Shown piece after piece: positions 1-10,145 of a stretch of 64,000 nucleotides of DNA. Every line of letters begins with the position of its first letter. The first letter of the stretch is position 1. This DNA is from Streptomyces sp. AC1-42W (GTDB taxonomy: Bacteria; Actinomycetota; Actinomycetes; Streptomycetales; Streptomycetaceae): contig NZ_QKWY01000001.1 in assembly GCF_003248355.1 (NCBI RefSeq), forward strand, positions 1,508,001 through 1,572,000, given 5' to 3'. The translations under genes were made by a program, and so were the position numbers. The notes under the pieces are model-generated. The model saw nothing but the letters and a program-made list of their open reading frames with translations, did no database searches and was not told the DNA's origin.

Positions 1-2
1 CG

Positions 3-3000
3 GGCACACGGGACGCGGACACACGGGACGCGGGGCACGGGCAGCACAGCGGCTGGGCGCGCAGACTGAGCGGCTACGCCTGGCGCTACCGGCGCAACGT
101 CCTGCTGGCGCTCGGCTCCTCGCTGGGCGGCATGGCCGTGATGGCCCTCGTCCCGCTCCTCACCAAGGTCATCATCGACGACGTGGTCGTCGGCCACACC
201 CGCTCCCTGGCCGTCTGGACCGGACTGCTGATCGCCGCGGCCGTCGTCGTCTACGCCTTCACGTACATCCGCCGCTACTACGGCGGCCGGCTCGCCCTCG
301 ACGTCCAGCACGACCTGCGTACGGGCATGTACGCGTCCATCGCCCGGCTCGACGGCAGACGCCAGGACGAACTGTCCACCGGACAGGTCGTCGGCCGCGC
401 CACCAGCGACCTCCAGCTCATCCAGGGTCTGCTCTTCATGCTCCCGATGACCATCGGGAACGTCCTGCTCTTCCTGATCTCCCTGGTGATCATGGCGTGG
501 CTGTCGCCGCTGCTGACCCTCGTCGCCGTCGCCGTCGCCCCCGCCCTCTGGTACATCGCCCGCCGCTCCCGCACCCGCCTCTTCCCCGCCACCTGGTACG
601 CCCAGTCGCAGGCGGCCGCCGTCGCCGGCGTCGTGGACGGGGCCGTCTCCGGCGTCCGCGTCGTCAAGGGCTTCGGCCAGGAGGAGCAGGAGACCGGCAA
701 GTTGCGCGAGGTCGGCCGCAAGCTGTTCGCCGGCCGGCTGCGCACCATCCGGCTGAACGCCCGCTACACCCCGGCCCTCCAGTCCGTGCCCGCGCTCGGC
801 CAGGTCGCCATGCTCGCCCTCGGCGGCTGGCTGGCCACCCGCGGCGAGATCACCCTCGGCACGTTCGTCGCGTTCTCCACATACCTCGCCCAGCTCGTCG
901 GCCCGGTCCGGATGCTCGCCATGGTCCTCACCGTCGGCCAGCAGGCCCGCGCCGGCGTGGAACGCGTCCTGGAACTCATCGACACCGAACCCACCCTCAC
1001 CGACGGCACCAAGGAACTGCCCGCCGACGCCCCGGCGAGCGTCGAGTTCGAGGACGTGCGGTTCGGCTACGACGAGGACCGCCCCGTCCTGGACGGCTTC
1101 TCGCTCACCATCGAACCCGGCGAGACCGTCGCCGTCGTCGGCGCCTCCGGCAGCGGCAAGTCCACCGTCTCCCTGCTGCTGCCCCGCTTCTACGACGTCT
1201 CGCACGGCGCCGTCCTCGTCGGCGGCCACGACGTGCGGGAACTGACCCTCGACTCGCTGCGCGCCGCCATCGGACTCGTCCCCGAGGACAGCTTCCTGTT
1301 CTCCGACACCGTCCGCGCCAACATCGCCTACGGGCTGCCCGGCGCCACCGACGAACAGATAGCACAGGCCGCCCGCTCCGCCCAGGCCGACCGGTTCATC
1401 GCCGAACTGCCCCACGGCTACGACACCAAGGTCGGCGAGCACGGGCTCACCCTCTCCGGCGGCCAGCGCCAGCGCATCGCGCTCGCCCGCGCCATCCTCA
1501 CCGACCCCCGCCTCCTCGTCCTCGACGACGCCACCTCCGCCGTGGACGCCCGCGTCGAGCACGAGATCCACGAGGCGCTGCGCCAGGTGATGGCCGGACG
1601 CACCACCCTCCTCATCGCCCACCGCCGCTCCACCCTCAACCTCGCCGACCGGATCGCCGTCCTGGAGAACGGCCGGCTCGCCGACCTCGGCACCCACGAG
1701 GAACTGGAACGCCGCTGCCCGCTCTACCGGCGCCTGCTCACCGACCCGGACGAGCTGGGCGCGCCCTCGCCCGGCCACCGCCCGGCCGCCGTGGCGAAGG
1801 CCGTCGAGGACCCCGCGCGCGACCGCGCCCTCCAGGAGGAGATCGACGCCGAGTTCGACGCCGAGCGCGGCATCACCCCCGAGCTGTGGGTGCGCCGCGA
1901 GGAGGGCCGCGGCACCGACACGGCGGGCACCCCGGCCACCCCGGAGCTGCTCGCCCAGGTGGCGGCCCTGCCCCCGGCGACCGACACGCCGGACGTGGAC
2001 GAGGCCCGTGCCGTGCACGCCGAGGACTCCTACGGGCTGCGCAGGCTGCTGCGCGGCTTCGGGCTGCCGCTGCTGGTGAGCCTGGGCCTGGTCGCCGTGG
2101 ACGCGGGGGCCGGGCTGCTGCTGCCGGTGCTGATCAGGAACGGCATCGACGACGGGGTCACCAAGCTGGCCCTGGGCGCGGTGTGGACGGCGTCCGCCGT
2201 CGCGCTGGTCGTCGTCCTCGTGCAGTGGGCGGCCCAGATCGGCGAGACCCGGATGACCGGCCGCACCGGCGAGCGGGTGCTGTACGCGCTGCGGCTGAAG
2301 ATCTTCGCCCAGCTCCAGCGCCTGGGGCTCGACTACTACGAGCGCGAGCTGACCGGCCGCATCATGACCCGGATGACGACCGACGTGGACGCGCTGTCCA
2401 CGTTCCTGCAGACCGGCCTGGTCACCGCCTTCGTCTCCGTGGTCACCTTCCTCGGCATCATGGTCGCGCTGCTGGTCCTCGACGTGGAGCTGGCGCTCGT
2501 CGTCTTCGCGACGCTGCCGCTGCTCGTCGTCGGGACGATCTTCTTCCGCCGCAAGAGCGTCAAGGCGTACGAGCTGGCCCGTGAGCGGATCGGGGTCGTC
2601 AACGCCGACCTCCAGGAATCCGTCGCCGGGCTGCGGATCGTGCAGGCGTTCCGCCGCGAGCGGGACGGCGCCGAGCGCTACGCCGCCCGCAGCGACGAGT
2701 ACCGCGAGGCGCGGGTGCGCGGACAGTGGCTGATCTCGGTCTACTTCCCGTTCGTCCAGCTGCTGTCCTCGGTGGCCGCCGCGGCCGTGCTGATCGTCGG
2801 CGCGGGCCGGGTGGACGACGGCACGCTCACGGCGGGCGCGCTGGTGGCCTATCTGCTCTACATCGACCTGTTCTTCGCGCCCGTGCAGCAGCTCTCCCAG
2901 GTCTTCGACGGCTACCAGCAGGCCGCCGTCTCCCTCGGCCGCATCCAGGAGCTCCTGCGCGAACCGGCGTCCACCACCGACCGGGGCGAGACGCGCGAGG

Positions 3001-3758
3001 TGACCGAGCTGCGCGGCGAGATCGCCTTCGAGGACGTGTCGTTCGCGTACGGGGACGAGGAGGCCGCCCTCCGGGGCGTCGACCTGCGCATCCCGGCGGG
3101 CCAGACCGTGGCGTTCGTCGGTGAGACCGGGGCCGGCAAGTCCACCCTGGTCAAGCTGGTCGCCCGGTTCTACGACCCCACGGAGGGCCGGGTCACGGTG
3201 GACGGCACCGATCTGCGCGGCCTCGGGCTCACCGCGTACCGGCGCCGGCTCGGCGTCGTCCCGCAGGAGGCGTACCTCTTCGCGGGCACGCTGCGGGACG
3301 CCATCGCCTACGGGCGCCCGGACGCCTCCGACGCGCAGGTGGAGGCGGCGGCGCGGGCGGTCGGCGCACACGACATGATCGCCACGCTGGACGGCGGCTA
3401 CCTCCACGAGGTGGCCGAGCGGGGCCGCAACCTGTCGGCCGGTCAGCGCCAGCTGATCGCGCTCGCCCGCGCCGAACTCGTGGACCCCGACATCCTGTTG
3501 CTCGACGAGGCCACCGCCTCGCTCGACCTGGCCAGCGAGGCCCTGGTGAATCAGGCGACCGACCGGCTCGCGGGCCGGCGCACCACGCTCGTGGTCGCCC
3601 ACCGCCTGACCACCGCCGCGCGTGCCGACCGGGTCGTGGTGATGGACCACGGCCGGGTGGTCGAGGACGGCACGCACGGCGAACTCCTCGCCCGCGACGG
3701 GCACTACGCGGTGCTGTGGCGCACGTTCATAGGGGAGGACGAGCCGGCCGGGGTGTGA
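3..3758 (+). CDS. Fused two-half ABC exporter (5' partial)
   Basis: A single chain carries two complete ABC exporter halves, each a membrane domain followed by an ATPase domain. The frame is open to the left edge without a plausible start, and residues before the ATG at 132 (for example [15 protein letters not shown]) look like a normal exporter N-terminus, so the true start lies upstream. ATPase 1 has Walker [10 protein letters not shown] (about 1139), signature LSGGQ, Walker [11 protein letters not shown] and the H-loop IAHRRS. ATPase 2 has GETGAGKST (about 3123), signature LSAGQ, Walker [12 protein letters not shown] and VAHRLT. The catalytic Glu is replaced by Asp only in half 1 and the signature is altered only in half 2, so exactly one of the two composite ATP sites should be degenerate, as in heterodimeric exporters. 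The role is inferred to be drug, lipid or peptide efflux; substrate unknown. Confidence 0.93.
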   Translation, partial: GTRDADTRDAGHGQHSGWARRLSGYAWRYRRNVLLALGSSLGGMAVMALVPLLTKVIIDDVVVGHTRSLAVWTGLLIAAAVVVYAFTYIRRYYGGRLALDVQHDLRTGMYASIARLDGRRQDELSTGQVVGRATSDLQLIQGLLFMLPMTIGNVLLFLISLVIMAWLSPLLTLVAVAVAPALWYIARRSRTRLFPATWYAQSQAAAVAGVVDGAVSGVRVVKGFGQEEQETGKLREVGRKLFAGRLRTIRLNARYTPALQSVPALGQVAMLALGGWLATRGEITLGTFVAFSTYLAQLVGPVRMLAMVLTVGQQARAGVERVLELIDTEPTLTDGTKELPADAPASVEFEDVRFGYDEDRPVLDGFSLTIEPGETVAVVGASGSGKSTVSLLLPRFYDVSHGAVLVGGHDVRELTLDSLRAAIGLVPEDSFLFSDTVRANIAYGLPGATDEQIAQAARSAQADRFIAELPHGYDTKVGEHGLTLSGGQRQRIALARAILTDPRLLVLDDATSAVDARVEHEIHEALRQVMAGRTTLLIAHRRSTLNLADRIAVLENGRLADLGTHEELERRCPLYRRLLTDPDELGAPSPGHRPAAVAKAVEDPARDRALQEEIDAEFDAERGITPELWVRREEGRGTDTAGTPATPELLAQVAALPPATDTPDVDEARAVHAEDSYGLRRLLRGFGLPLLVSLGLVAVDAGAGLLLPVLIRNGIDDGVTKLALGAVWTASAVALVVVLVQWAAQIGETRMTGRTGERVLYALRLKIFAQLQRLGLDYYERELTGRIMTRMTTDVDALSTFLQTGLVTAFVSVVTFLGIMVALLVLDVELALVVFATLPLLVVGTIFFRRKSVKAYELARERIGVVNADLQESVAGLRIVQAFRRERDGAERYAARSDEYREARVRGQWLISVYFPFVQLLSSVAAAAVLIVGAGRVDDGTLTAGALVAYLLYIDLFFAPVQQLSQVFDGYQQAAVSLGRIQELLREPASTTDRGETREVTELRGEIAFEDVSFAYGDEEAALRGVDLRIPAGQTVAFVGETGAGKSTLVKLVARFYDPTEGRVTVDGTDLRGLGLTAYRRRLGVVPQEAYLFAGTLRDAIAYGRPDASDAQVEAAARAVGAHDMIATLDGGYLHEVAERGRNLSAGQRQLIALARAELVDPDILLLDEATASLDLASEALVNQATDRLAGRRTTLVVAHRLTTAARADRVVVMDHGRVVEDGTHGELLARDGHYAVLWRTFIGEDEPAGV

Positions 3759-4250
3759 TCAGTCGCCCTCGCGGATGCCGGAGATCTTCCCCGTCGCGAG
3801 GTCGGAGCGCACGGTCACATAGGTGTACGAGGGGTCGTCGGGGGTGCCCCAGGTGAGGCGGACCGTGGACCAGGTGTGGCCGGCGCCGCTGTGTCCGGCG
3901 GTGACCCGGTGGTCCACCGGGACGTCCTGGGCGAGCAGCACCCCGTCGGCGTGGTGGGCCGCCTCCCAGTCGCGGAGGCGGTCGCGCAGCGCGGGGGTGA
4001 GGTAGAAGCCGCGCAGCGCGGTGGCCAGCGAGCCCCCGTCCTCGGCGGCCGCGGCGTCGATGTACGCGGCGTAGAAGTGGTCGACGAGCCGGGACTCCTG
4101 CGTGGAGGTCTCGTCGCGGACGGGCGCCGTCCGGTCCGCCGCGCGCGGGGCCGCGGCGGCGGAGGGGACGGCCAGGGCGGTGGCGGCCAGGAGGGCGGCG
4201 GCGAGCAGCGTACGGCCGCGGGGGCGCCGGGCCGAGCCGATTCGGGTCAT
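3759..4250 (-). CDS. Secreted protein of unknown function
   Basis: A 163-residue protein begins MTRIGSARRPRGRTLLAAALLAATALAVPSA when read in two parts: a basic N-region, then a hydrophobic Ala/Leu stretch and a likely AxA cleavage site, a Sec signal peptide. The ATG at 4250 is preferred over longer in-frame starts because AGGAA lies just upstream and the signal peptide starts there. The mature part (about 130 residues) has aromatic and acidic patches and a C-terminal half rich in beta-type residues (HTWSTVRLTWGTPDDPSYTY), which fits a small SnoaL/NTF2-like or unknown fold; I do not recognise the family. Its stop codon almost touches that of the convergent ABC exporter gene. Confidence 0.75.
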   Translation of the reverse strand: MTRIGSARRPRGRTLLAAALLAATALAVPSAAAAPRAADRTAPVRDETSTQESRLVDHFYAAYIDAAAAEDGGSLATALRGFYLTPALRDRLRDWEAAHHADGVLLAQDVPVDHRVTAGHSGAGHTWSTVRLTWGTPDDPSYTYVTVRSDLATGKISGIREGD

Positions 4251-4436
4251 GGCGGTTCCTGCCTTTCGTGGGGGTCTGTCCTGCCGGGGTCCATGGTGGG
4301 CCGGGGGCGTCCCGGGCATATGCCGGACCCGCCGAACGCAACCTCTCCGTGGCCTCCGGCGTCGTACGCAGGTACACACCTATGCGCCCAGGTGTCGGAT
4401 TCGGGCGCAGATGTTCGACGAAGTGATGGGGCTGCG

Positions 4437-4853
4437 GTGACCAGAGGGACAGTAGGACACGCCTGTGGCGCACGGCGCGGGCTGTGCCGCCGCTTCGCGG
4501 CGCTCACCCTGGCGACGGCCTTCGCACTGGTTCTCGGTGGGGCGGTCGCGGGCAGCGCGGACGCGGCCTCGGTGTGCGCCGGGCGCCCCCGCACGACGGT
4601 GAAGTTCGCGACGGGCGAGCTGCGCGTGTACAAGTCCCGTGCCTATGCCTGCGCCACCGCGGTCGCCGCCAAACCCGGCAAGCGCCGCCCGATGGCCGTG
4701 ACCATCCAGCCGCGCGGCGGCCACCCCGTCACGGACAGCGGGCGCTACACCCGCCAGGCAGGCCCGGTGACCGTCCACGCGCTCAACCGGTGCGTACGCG
4801 TCTCCGGCACGGTCGCGGGCAAGGGCAGCCGCACGAACTGGATTCTGTGCTGA
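4437..4853 (+). CDS. Small secreted protein of unknown function
   Basis: A 138-residue protein starts from GTG. The N-terminus is basic and is followed by a hydrophobic segment (FAALTLATAFALVLGGAVAG) and an ADA/AS cleavage region, so export by Sec is likely. The mature part is about 95 residues, basic, with Cys residues near both ends (SVCAGRP and NWILC at the C-terminus) and a third and fourth Cys between, consistent with disulfide bonds outside the cell. The longer open frame upstream has no signal peptide and poor coding character, which argues for the 4437 start. No family recognised; similar small cationic secreted proteins are frequent in Streptomyces. Confidence 0.65.
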   Translation: MTRGTVGHACGARRGLCRRFAALTLATAFALVLGGAVAGSADAASVCAGRPRTTVKFATGELRVYKSRAYACATAVAAKPGKRRPMAVTIQPRGGHPVTDSGRYTRQAGPVTVHALNRCVRVSGTVAGKGSRTNWILC

Positions 4854-4986
4854 CCGGGTGACACCTCCTGGACCCCGGGCAAGGCGGTCTGGTGGCAGGC
4901 GTGTTGCCCCGCTAGGTTCACCGCGTCAGTTGTGGACCAAGAGGCGTCTCGCGGGATTCCGGAGACGTCTCAGGGGAGGACGCGTC

Positions 4987-6501
4987 ATGCGCAAGGCGCT
5001 CAGAGGAATCCTGTCGCTCGCGGTGCTCATCGGCACGGTCGGCGCGACGGGAGCCTCGGCCGGGGCGGCCACCGCCGCCGGACCGGCCCCGCTCGGCACC
5101 GCAGCGAGCGACCGCGGCACGAGTACGGACATCAAGGACCGCATCCTGGCCATCCCGGGCATGCGTCTCGTCGAGGAGAAGCCTTCCCCAAGTTCTCAAC
5201 TTCGTTCGAACAGGGGAGACCCCACTCCGGGCTACCGCTACTTCGTCCTCGAATACACCCAGCCCGTCGACCACCGCCGCCCGTGGAAGGGAACGTTCCA
5301 GCAGCGCCTCACCGTGCTGCACAAGGACACCTCCCGCCCCACGGTCTTCTACACCGGCGGCTACAACGTCTCCACCAACCCCAGCCGTTCCGAGCCCACC
5401 CGGATCGTGGACGGCAACCAGGTGTCGCTGGAGTACCGATTCTTCACTCCGTCGCGCCCCTCGCCCGCCGACTGGTCCAAGCTCGACATCTGGCAGGCGG
5501 CCAGCGACCAGCACCGGATCTTCACCGCGCTCAAGCGGATCTACTCCGAGAACTGGATCACCACCGGCGGCTCCAAGGGCGGCATGACCGCCACGTACTA
5601 CGAGCGCTTCTACCCGAGGGACATGGACGGCGTCGTCGCGTACGTCGCCCCCAACGACGTGGTGAACAGGGAGGACTCCGCGTACGACCGCTTCTTCGCG
5701 CGCGTCGGCACGAAGGAGTGCCGCGACAAGCTGAGCGGCGTCCAGCGCCAGGCCCTGATCCGCCGGGGGCCGCTGGAGGAGATGTACGAGCAGTACGCGC
5801 GGGAGAACGGCTACACCTTCCGCACCACCGGCTCCCTGGACCGGGCGTACGAGGCCGTCGTCATGGACTACGTGTGGGCGTTCTGGCAGTACAGCCTCCT
5901 CGCCGACTGCGACCGCCTGCCGGCCGACGCGGCGAAGGCGAGCGACGAGGAGATCTGGAAGTCCGTCGACGCCATCTCCGGCTTCTCCGCCTACACCGAC
6001 CAGGGCCTGGAGCGCTACACGCCGTACTACTACCAGGCCGGCACCCAGCTCGGTTCGCCGGACATCGAGCAGCCCTGGCTCGGTGACCTCAGCCGCTACG
6101 GCTACCAGCCGCCGCGCAACTTCGTCCCGCGCTCCATCCCGATGCGGTTCCGGCCGCGGGCGATGCGGGACGTCGACACCTGGGTGCGCCACCACGCCCG
6201 GAACATGCTGTACGTCTACGGCGAGAACGACCCGTGGGGCGCCGAGCGCTTCCGGCTCGGCGCGGGCGCCCGTGACAGCTACGTCTTCACGGTGCCCGGC
6301 GGGAACCACGGCTCGAACGTCGCGGGGCTGGTCCCCTCGGAGAACGCCACGGCCACGGCCGCCATCCTGCGCTGGGCGGGCGTCGCCCCGGCCGCCGTCC
6401 AGCAGGACGAGTCGAAGGCGAAGCCGCTCGCGAAGTTCGACGCCCGGCTGGACAACAAGGACCTGACGACGGATCACCGGCTCGGCGTCCGGCGCCCGTG
6501 A
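4987..6501 (+). CDS. Secreted serine peptidase, PS-10/S37 type (tripeptidyl aminopeptidase-like)
   Basis: A 504-residue exported alpha/beta-hydrolase peptidase. The start is the ATG at 4987, with AGGGGAGGA about 8 bases upstream and a clear signal peptide (RKALRGILSLAVLIGTVGAT). Seen motifs: a nucleophile elbow TTGGSKGGMTATYYERFYP (Ser in GGSKGG), a downstream acid region YVYGENDPWGAERF and a catalytic His in GGNHGSN. This arrangement matches the Streptomyces PS-10 (S37) peptidases, related to S28, which remove N-terminal tri- or dipeptides from extracellular substrates; the assignment is by motif memory. A palindromic repeat adds about 14 residues after LVEEKP (see the repeat feature). A strong bidirectional terminator follows the gene. 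Confidence 0.88.
   Translation: MRKALRGILSLAVLIGTVGATGASAGAATAAGPAPLGTAASDRGTSTDIKDRILAIPGMRLVEEKPSPSSQLRSNRGDPTPGYRYFVLEYTQPVDHRRPWKGTFQQRLTVLHKDTSRPTVFYTGGYNVSTNPSRSEPTRIVDGNQVSLEYRFFTPSRPSPADWSKLDIWQAASDQHRIFTALKRIYSENWITTGGSKGGMTATYYERFYPRDMDGVVAYVAPNDVVNREDSAYDRFFARVGTKECRDKLSGVQRQALIRRGPLEEMYEQYARENGYTFRTTGSLDRAYEAVVMDYVWAFWQYSLLADCDRLPADAAKASDEEIWKSVDAISGFSAYTDQGLERYTPYYYQAGTQLGSPDIEQPWLGDLSRYGYQPPRNFVPRSIPMRFRPRAMRDVDTWVRHHARNMLYVYGENDPWGAERFRLGAGARDSYVFTVPGGNHGSNVAGLVPSENATATAAILRWAGVAPAAVQQDESKAKPLAKFDARLDNKDLTTDHRLGVRRP
5183..5225. repeat. Dispersed palindromic repeat inserted in a coding region
   Basis: A roughly 43-base block contains the inverted arms CCCCAAGTTC and GAACAGGGG around CTCAACTTCGTTC-like loop sequence, ending GAGACCCC. 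From memory this resembles a short palindromic repeat scattered between Streptomyces genes (forms like CCCCAAGCTCTC...GAGCAGGGG). Here it lies inside the S37 peptidase gene and reads through in frame, adding the residues SPSSQLRSNRGDPT between LVEEKP and GYRYFVLEY. No second copy was noticed in the window. Confidence 0.6.
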
Positions 6502-6510
6502 GCTGACTGA

Positions 6511-6553
6511 CCGGGCCCCCGTCCGCCGCACCCGGCGGCGGACGGGGGCCCGG
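6511..6553. terminator. Bidirectional hairpin terminator
   Basis: Perfect 18-bp inverted repeat with arms at 6511-6528 and 6536-6553 (CCGGGCCCCCGTCCGCCG and its complement) and a 7-base loop. It sits between the convergent peptidase (+) and TPR gene (-). Confidence 0.8.
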
Positions 6554-6560
6554 TGCCGCA

Positions 6561-8771
6561 CTACGCCCCGGCGAGTTCCGCGAGGCGGACGCGGGCCCGG
6601 TCGGCGTACGGGGAGGGGTCCAGCCCGGCGCAGAGCCCCAGGTCGCTCCGGGCGCCGTCGAGGTCGCCGCTCTCGGCGCGGCAGCCCGCCCGTTCCCACA
6701 GCAGCTCGTCCCGCTCGGCGTCCGGCAGCCCGAGGGCGGCGGTGAAGTCGTCGATCGCCTGCGGCCACCGTCCGGCGGAGCGGTTCACATAGCCGCGGTT
6801 GTAGAGCAGGGACGCGTCGGGGCCGACCAGCTCCAGGGCGCGGGTGAGGTCGTCCACCGCGTCGTCGGTCCGGCCCTGTTCCTGGGCGATGACCGCGCGG
6901 TTGGCCAGCGCCTCGTAGAGCTCCGGGTCGTGCTCCAGGGCCGCGGTGAAGTCGGCCAGCGCGGCCGCGGTGTCACCGTCCTCCAGGGCGAGCAGGCCCC
7001 GGGTGCAGAGCAGATCCGCGCTGTCGGGGTCATGGCGCAGCCCCTCGGCCACGTCCGCGCGGGCGCCCTCCGGGTCACCGCCCTCCAGCAGCAGGGACGC
7101 GCGGTTGATCCTGGCCCGCAGATAGTCCGGCTCCAGCTCCAGGACGTACCCGAAGTCGGCCAGGGCTCCCTTGACGTCACCGAGTTCGGCGCGCAGATCG
7201 CCCCGGTTGTAGTACGCCTCGGGGAACGGCGGGCTGACGTCGATGGCGGTCTGGTAGTCGGCCAGGGCCGCGTCGGTGTCGCCGGCCCGCCGGTGCAGCG
7301 AGGCCCGGTCGAAGTAGTACTCGGGGTGGTTGGGGTCGGCGGCGATCACCCGGGAGAGGTCGGCGATCCCCTCCTCGATCCGGCCCCGCGCGGCCCGTAC
7401 CTGCCCCCGGTTGTGCAGCAGCACCGAGCGGTGCAGCTCGTGCTCGCCCGGTGCCAGGTCGGCGTCGAGCCGGGCCAGCCCCTCGGTCACCAGCTCCTCG
7501 GCCCGCTCCAGGTTGCCCATGTGCATCTCGACCAGGGCGAGTCCGTTCTCCTGGAAGACCTTCTGGAACGAGCGGGTGGCCTCGGGCATCTGCGAGGCCA
7601 GCGCGATGGCGGTGTGCAGATGGACGCGGGCGGTGAGGTGGTTGCGGGTCCCGGGCGCGCGGTGGCGGGTGTACAGCATGCCGAGCGCGTAGTTGGAGAA
7701 CAGATGGACCATCGGGGTGGTGAAGCGGCTGCGCAGATCGAAGTAGATCTCCTCGGCCTCGTCCACCCGGCCCACCACGGCCAGCGCGCTGGTCAGCCGG
7801 GTGCTCGCCGTGCAGTACGCGTCCTCCTGCAGCTCCGGGTCGGCCAGCGCCCGCGCCCGCTGGGCCAGGTCGGCGGTCGCGTGGTAGAAGCCCATGTCCA
7901 CACAGCGGCCGGCCGCGTCCAGGACCGCGCGCAGCCCGGCCCCGTGCGGGTCGCTGCCGCGCTCCAGGTGGTACGGGAGGGCGCCCAGCCGGTGGGCCTG
8001 CGGCGCGGTCCGCTCCAGCTCGGCGGCCCTGGCGTCGTGCAGCGCGGCCCGTACCGTCGCGGGCGCCGCCTCGTAGGCCGCGCGCTCGTCGGCGTCGTCG
8101 CAGCCGCCGTCGGACTCCACGTAGGCGCGGACCAGTTCGGCGGCCTCCCTCGGCGCGGCGGGCGCGGCGGGCGGGGCGGCGACCGGGGCGTCCACGCGCA
8201 CGGCGTACCGGTCCAGGGCACCGGCCAGTTCGGCGGCGTGCGCGGGCAGCGGGTCGCCGGTGGTGGCCACGACGATGCGCAGCCGGGCCGGATCGACGCG
8301 GCGCAGGGCGATGGCGAGCAGCTCCTGCTCGGTGGCGTCGGCCGCGTGCACGGCGTCGAACCGCACGGTGACCGGCCGGTCGGTGGCGGCGGCCCACTGG
8401 TTCAGGAACTCCACCACCCCGTGGACCAGCCGCCGGGTCCGGGCCGGGCCGTAGAAGCGGGTGCGTTCCTCGGGGACGGCCAGCGAGGTGAGCGTTTCCC
8501 GCGAGGGCCGTACGACGGACTCCAGGCCGGGGGCGACCGACAGGAGTTCCACGTCGTGGGCGGTGACCGTGTCCGGGGAGCCGGCCCGTATCCGGGGCAC
8601 CACCCGGTCGAGCAGGGCGGCGGTGCCCGCGTACGGGCCCCGGCCGTCCCGGTGGGCGGCGACCGCGTGGAACTCCCCTGCGGCGGACCGGGGCAGGACG
8701 GCGTCCAGCGCCGCGTCACGGTCCCGGCGGGTGCCACCGACGATCCACAGGTGGGCGGGTTGCTCGCTCAT
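6561..8771 (-). CDS. TPR-repeat protein with degenerate ATPase-like N-terminus
   Basis: A 736-residue protein, third gene of the peptide unit. The start MSEQPAHLWIVGG at 8771 is chosen because its ATG overlaps the stop of the M50 gene (ATGA) and AGGA lies upstream, so the two are translationally coupled. Residues 1 to about 200 resemble the AAA/STAND module of large regulators: a GGTRRDRD segment where a P-loop would be but without GK(S/T), then TVRFDAVHAAD resembling a Walker B strand; ATP binding is therefore doubtful. From about residue 420 to the end there are at least seven tetratricopeptide repeats (for example YYFDRASLHRRAGDTDAALA, YYNRGDLRAELGDVKGALAD). TPR domains bind proteins or peptides, so a scaffold or peptide-sensor role beside the membrane protease is plausible but inferred. 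Confidence 0.82.
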   Translation of the reverse strand: MSEQPAHLWIVGGTRRDRDAALDAVLPRSAAGEFHAVAAHRDGRGPYAGTAALLDRVVPRIRAGSPDTVTAHDVELLSVAPGLESVVRPSRETLTSLAVPEERTRFYGPARTRRLVHGVVEFLNQWAAATDRPVTVRFDAVHAADATEQELLAIALRRVDPARLRIVVATTGDPLPAHAAELAGALDRYAVRVDAPVAAPPAAPAAPREAAELVRAYVESDGGCDDADERAAYEAAPATVRAALHDARAAELERTAPQAHRLGALPYHLERGSDPHGAGLRAVLDAAGRCVDMGFYHATADLAQRARALADPELQEDAYCTASTRLTSALAVVGRVDEAEEIYFDLRSRFTTPMVHLFSNYALGMLYTRHRAPGTRNHLTARVHLHTAIALASQMPEATRSFQKVFQENGLALVEMHMGNLERAEELVTEGLARLDADLAPGEHELHRSVLLHNRGQVRAARGRIEEGIADLSRVIAADPNHPEYYFDRASLHRRAGDTDAALADYQTAIDVSPPFPEAYYNRGDLRAELGDVKGALADFGYVLELEPDYLRARINRASLLLEGGDPEGARADVAEGLRHDPDSADLLCTRGLLALEDGDTAAALADFTAALEHDPELYEALANRAVIAQEQGRTDDAVDDLTRALELVGPDASLLYNRGYVNRSAGRWPQAIDDFTAALGLPDAERDELLWERAGCRAESGDLDGARSDLGLCAGLDPSPYADRARVRLAELAGA

Positions 8772-10087
8772 CGGCTGTGTTCCTGTTCTGCGTGAAGGGC
8801 CGCGGTGGTGGGCGCGGGTTCGGGTGCGGGGGTGTCGGCCGGTGCGGCCTGCGCGGGGTTCCCGTTCTGCTTGCGCTCCTGCCGGAGCCGTTGCTCGGCA
8901 CGGGCGCGGGAGCGGTCGCGCAGGGCGACCACACCGGCGAGCCCGAACTGCACGACGCTCAGCACCAGGAAGCCGACGGTGTCCCAGAAACCGGAGTCCG
9001 GGTCGCCGGCCCGGCCGAGCCGGTCGACGAGGAGGCGCACGAAGTGGGCGAGAACCGGAACCGCGGTGAGGGCGGCCGTCAGCAGCATCACCAGGACACC
9101 GACCGCGGCGAACGGCGCGTACCAGCGCGCGACCCTGCGGTCCCGCTCCGACCACTGCTCCAGGTCGACCATGCGGTGGTGCAGGCCGAGCAGCCGGCAG
9201 CCGGTGTTGCGGATCAGCGCCCGCGTCGTGTCGTGCAGGGCCACACAGCCGAGAGCCGTGGAGAAGACGTAATAGAGGTCGGTGCGCAGAAAGAGGTAGA
9301 ACTGCCAGACGAACCGGAGTGCGGTGGCAAATGCGAGGGCCACCGCGAAACGCCCGATAAGGGTAAGTTCATTGCCGTTCAGATGCGCGTCGAGAGCGGC
9401 TGCGAAGACCAGAAGACAGAACACCAGGGTATCGGCGACCATTCCGGCGAGGAAAGGCAGGTATCGCTTCTTCTTGGGGACTCCGAGCAGTCCGTTCAGT
9501 GTTGTTTCGAACACCACGAAATAAAGCCGTCGCCCCACGCCGAGGCTGGACGGAATGCCTATGCGCCGGCCCGCGAGCGCGTGGAAGGACTCATGGAGGA
9601 AGACGAACGGGAGCTGCGCGAAGAGCAGGCCGACTTGCACCAGCAGCAGCGACTCGGTGAAGAACAGGGTCCTCGGATAGGGGCGCACATCGGGCATGCG
9701 TACCAGGAGCACCACGCACACCACGGCCACCGCCGCGTAGACGATCCAGGCCGCAGGTGAGAAGACGGCCCGGCCGAGCCGTTCGTACCGCACCGCAGCC
9801 GGTTCCTCCGGAGCCGGCTCTTCCCCCTCGCTGAGAAGAAACCCCAGGTCATCCAGGGTCTCCAGGAAGGCGTCCATATCGACGGGCTCGTCGTAGGCGG
9901 CGTTGTACCAGGCGACCGCCTCGGCCAGGGGCATGCCGGTGGTGAGCTTGTGGAGCAGCAGCGCGCCGTCGGCGGGAAAGAGGGCGTACGAGTCGGTGCC
10001 GGTCCGGCCGACGAGCACCTCGTCGCCCTCGGGCACGAAGGTGAGTCGATGGAAGGCGGGCCCCGCGGTCCGCCGAGTATCCGCCAT
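8768..10087 (-). CDS. PqqD-like/M50 membrane metallopeptidase
   Basis: A 439-residue membrane protein. The start MADTRRTAGP at 10087 follows GGAGAAGG. Residues 1 to about 90 form a PqqD-like domain (SYALFPADGALLLHKL ... MDAFLETLDDLGFL), the fold that binds leader peptides in RiPP pathways. The rest has about six membrane segments with the zinc motif HESFH inside a hydrophobic helix (LPFVFLHESFHALAG), then a helix with Asp (AGMVADTLVF), as in site-2 protease-like M50 enzymes. The C-terminal tail is polar and rich in Pro, Ala and Gln. It stands between a 31-residue peptide gene and a TPR gene, so it probably binds, cleaves or exports that peptide. The stretch 9300-9560 is noticeably less GC-rich than its surroundings, which may mean acquisition. 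Confidence 0.85.
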   Translation of the reverse strand: MADTRRTAGPAFHRLTFVPEGDEVLVGRTGTDSYALFPADGALLLHKLTTGMPLAEAVAWYNAAYDEPVDMDAFLETLDDLGFLLSEGEEPAPEEPAAVRYERLGRAVFSPAAWIVYAAVAVVCVVLLVRMPDVRPYPRTLFFTESLLLVQVGLLFAQLPFVFLHESFHALAGRRIGIPSSLGVGRRLYFVVFETTLNGLLGVPKKKRYLPFLAGMVADTLVFCLLVFAAALDAHLNGNELTLIGRFAVALAFATALRFVWQFYLFLRTDLYYVFSTALGCVALHDTTRALIRNTGCRLLGLHHRMVDLEQWSERDRRVARWYAPFAAVGVLVMLLTAALTAVPVLAHFVRLLVDRLGRAGDPDSGFWDTVGFLVLSVVQFGLAGVVALRDRSRARAEQRLRQERKQNGNPAQAAPADTPAPEPAPTTAALHAEQEHSR

Positions 10088-10145
10088 GCCTTCTCCGTGT
10101 CGGATGCGCCGGCGAACTTCCCGGCATTGTGTGGGTGAACCGGCG

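Noticed and set aside
4918..6768. 616-codon minus-strand frame opposite the S37 peptidase
   Set aside because: The peptidase on the plus strand has a signal peptide, catalytic motifs and a ribosome site; the antisense frame has none.
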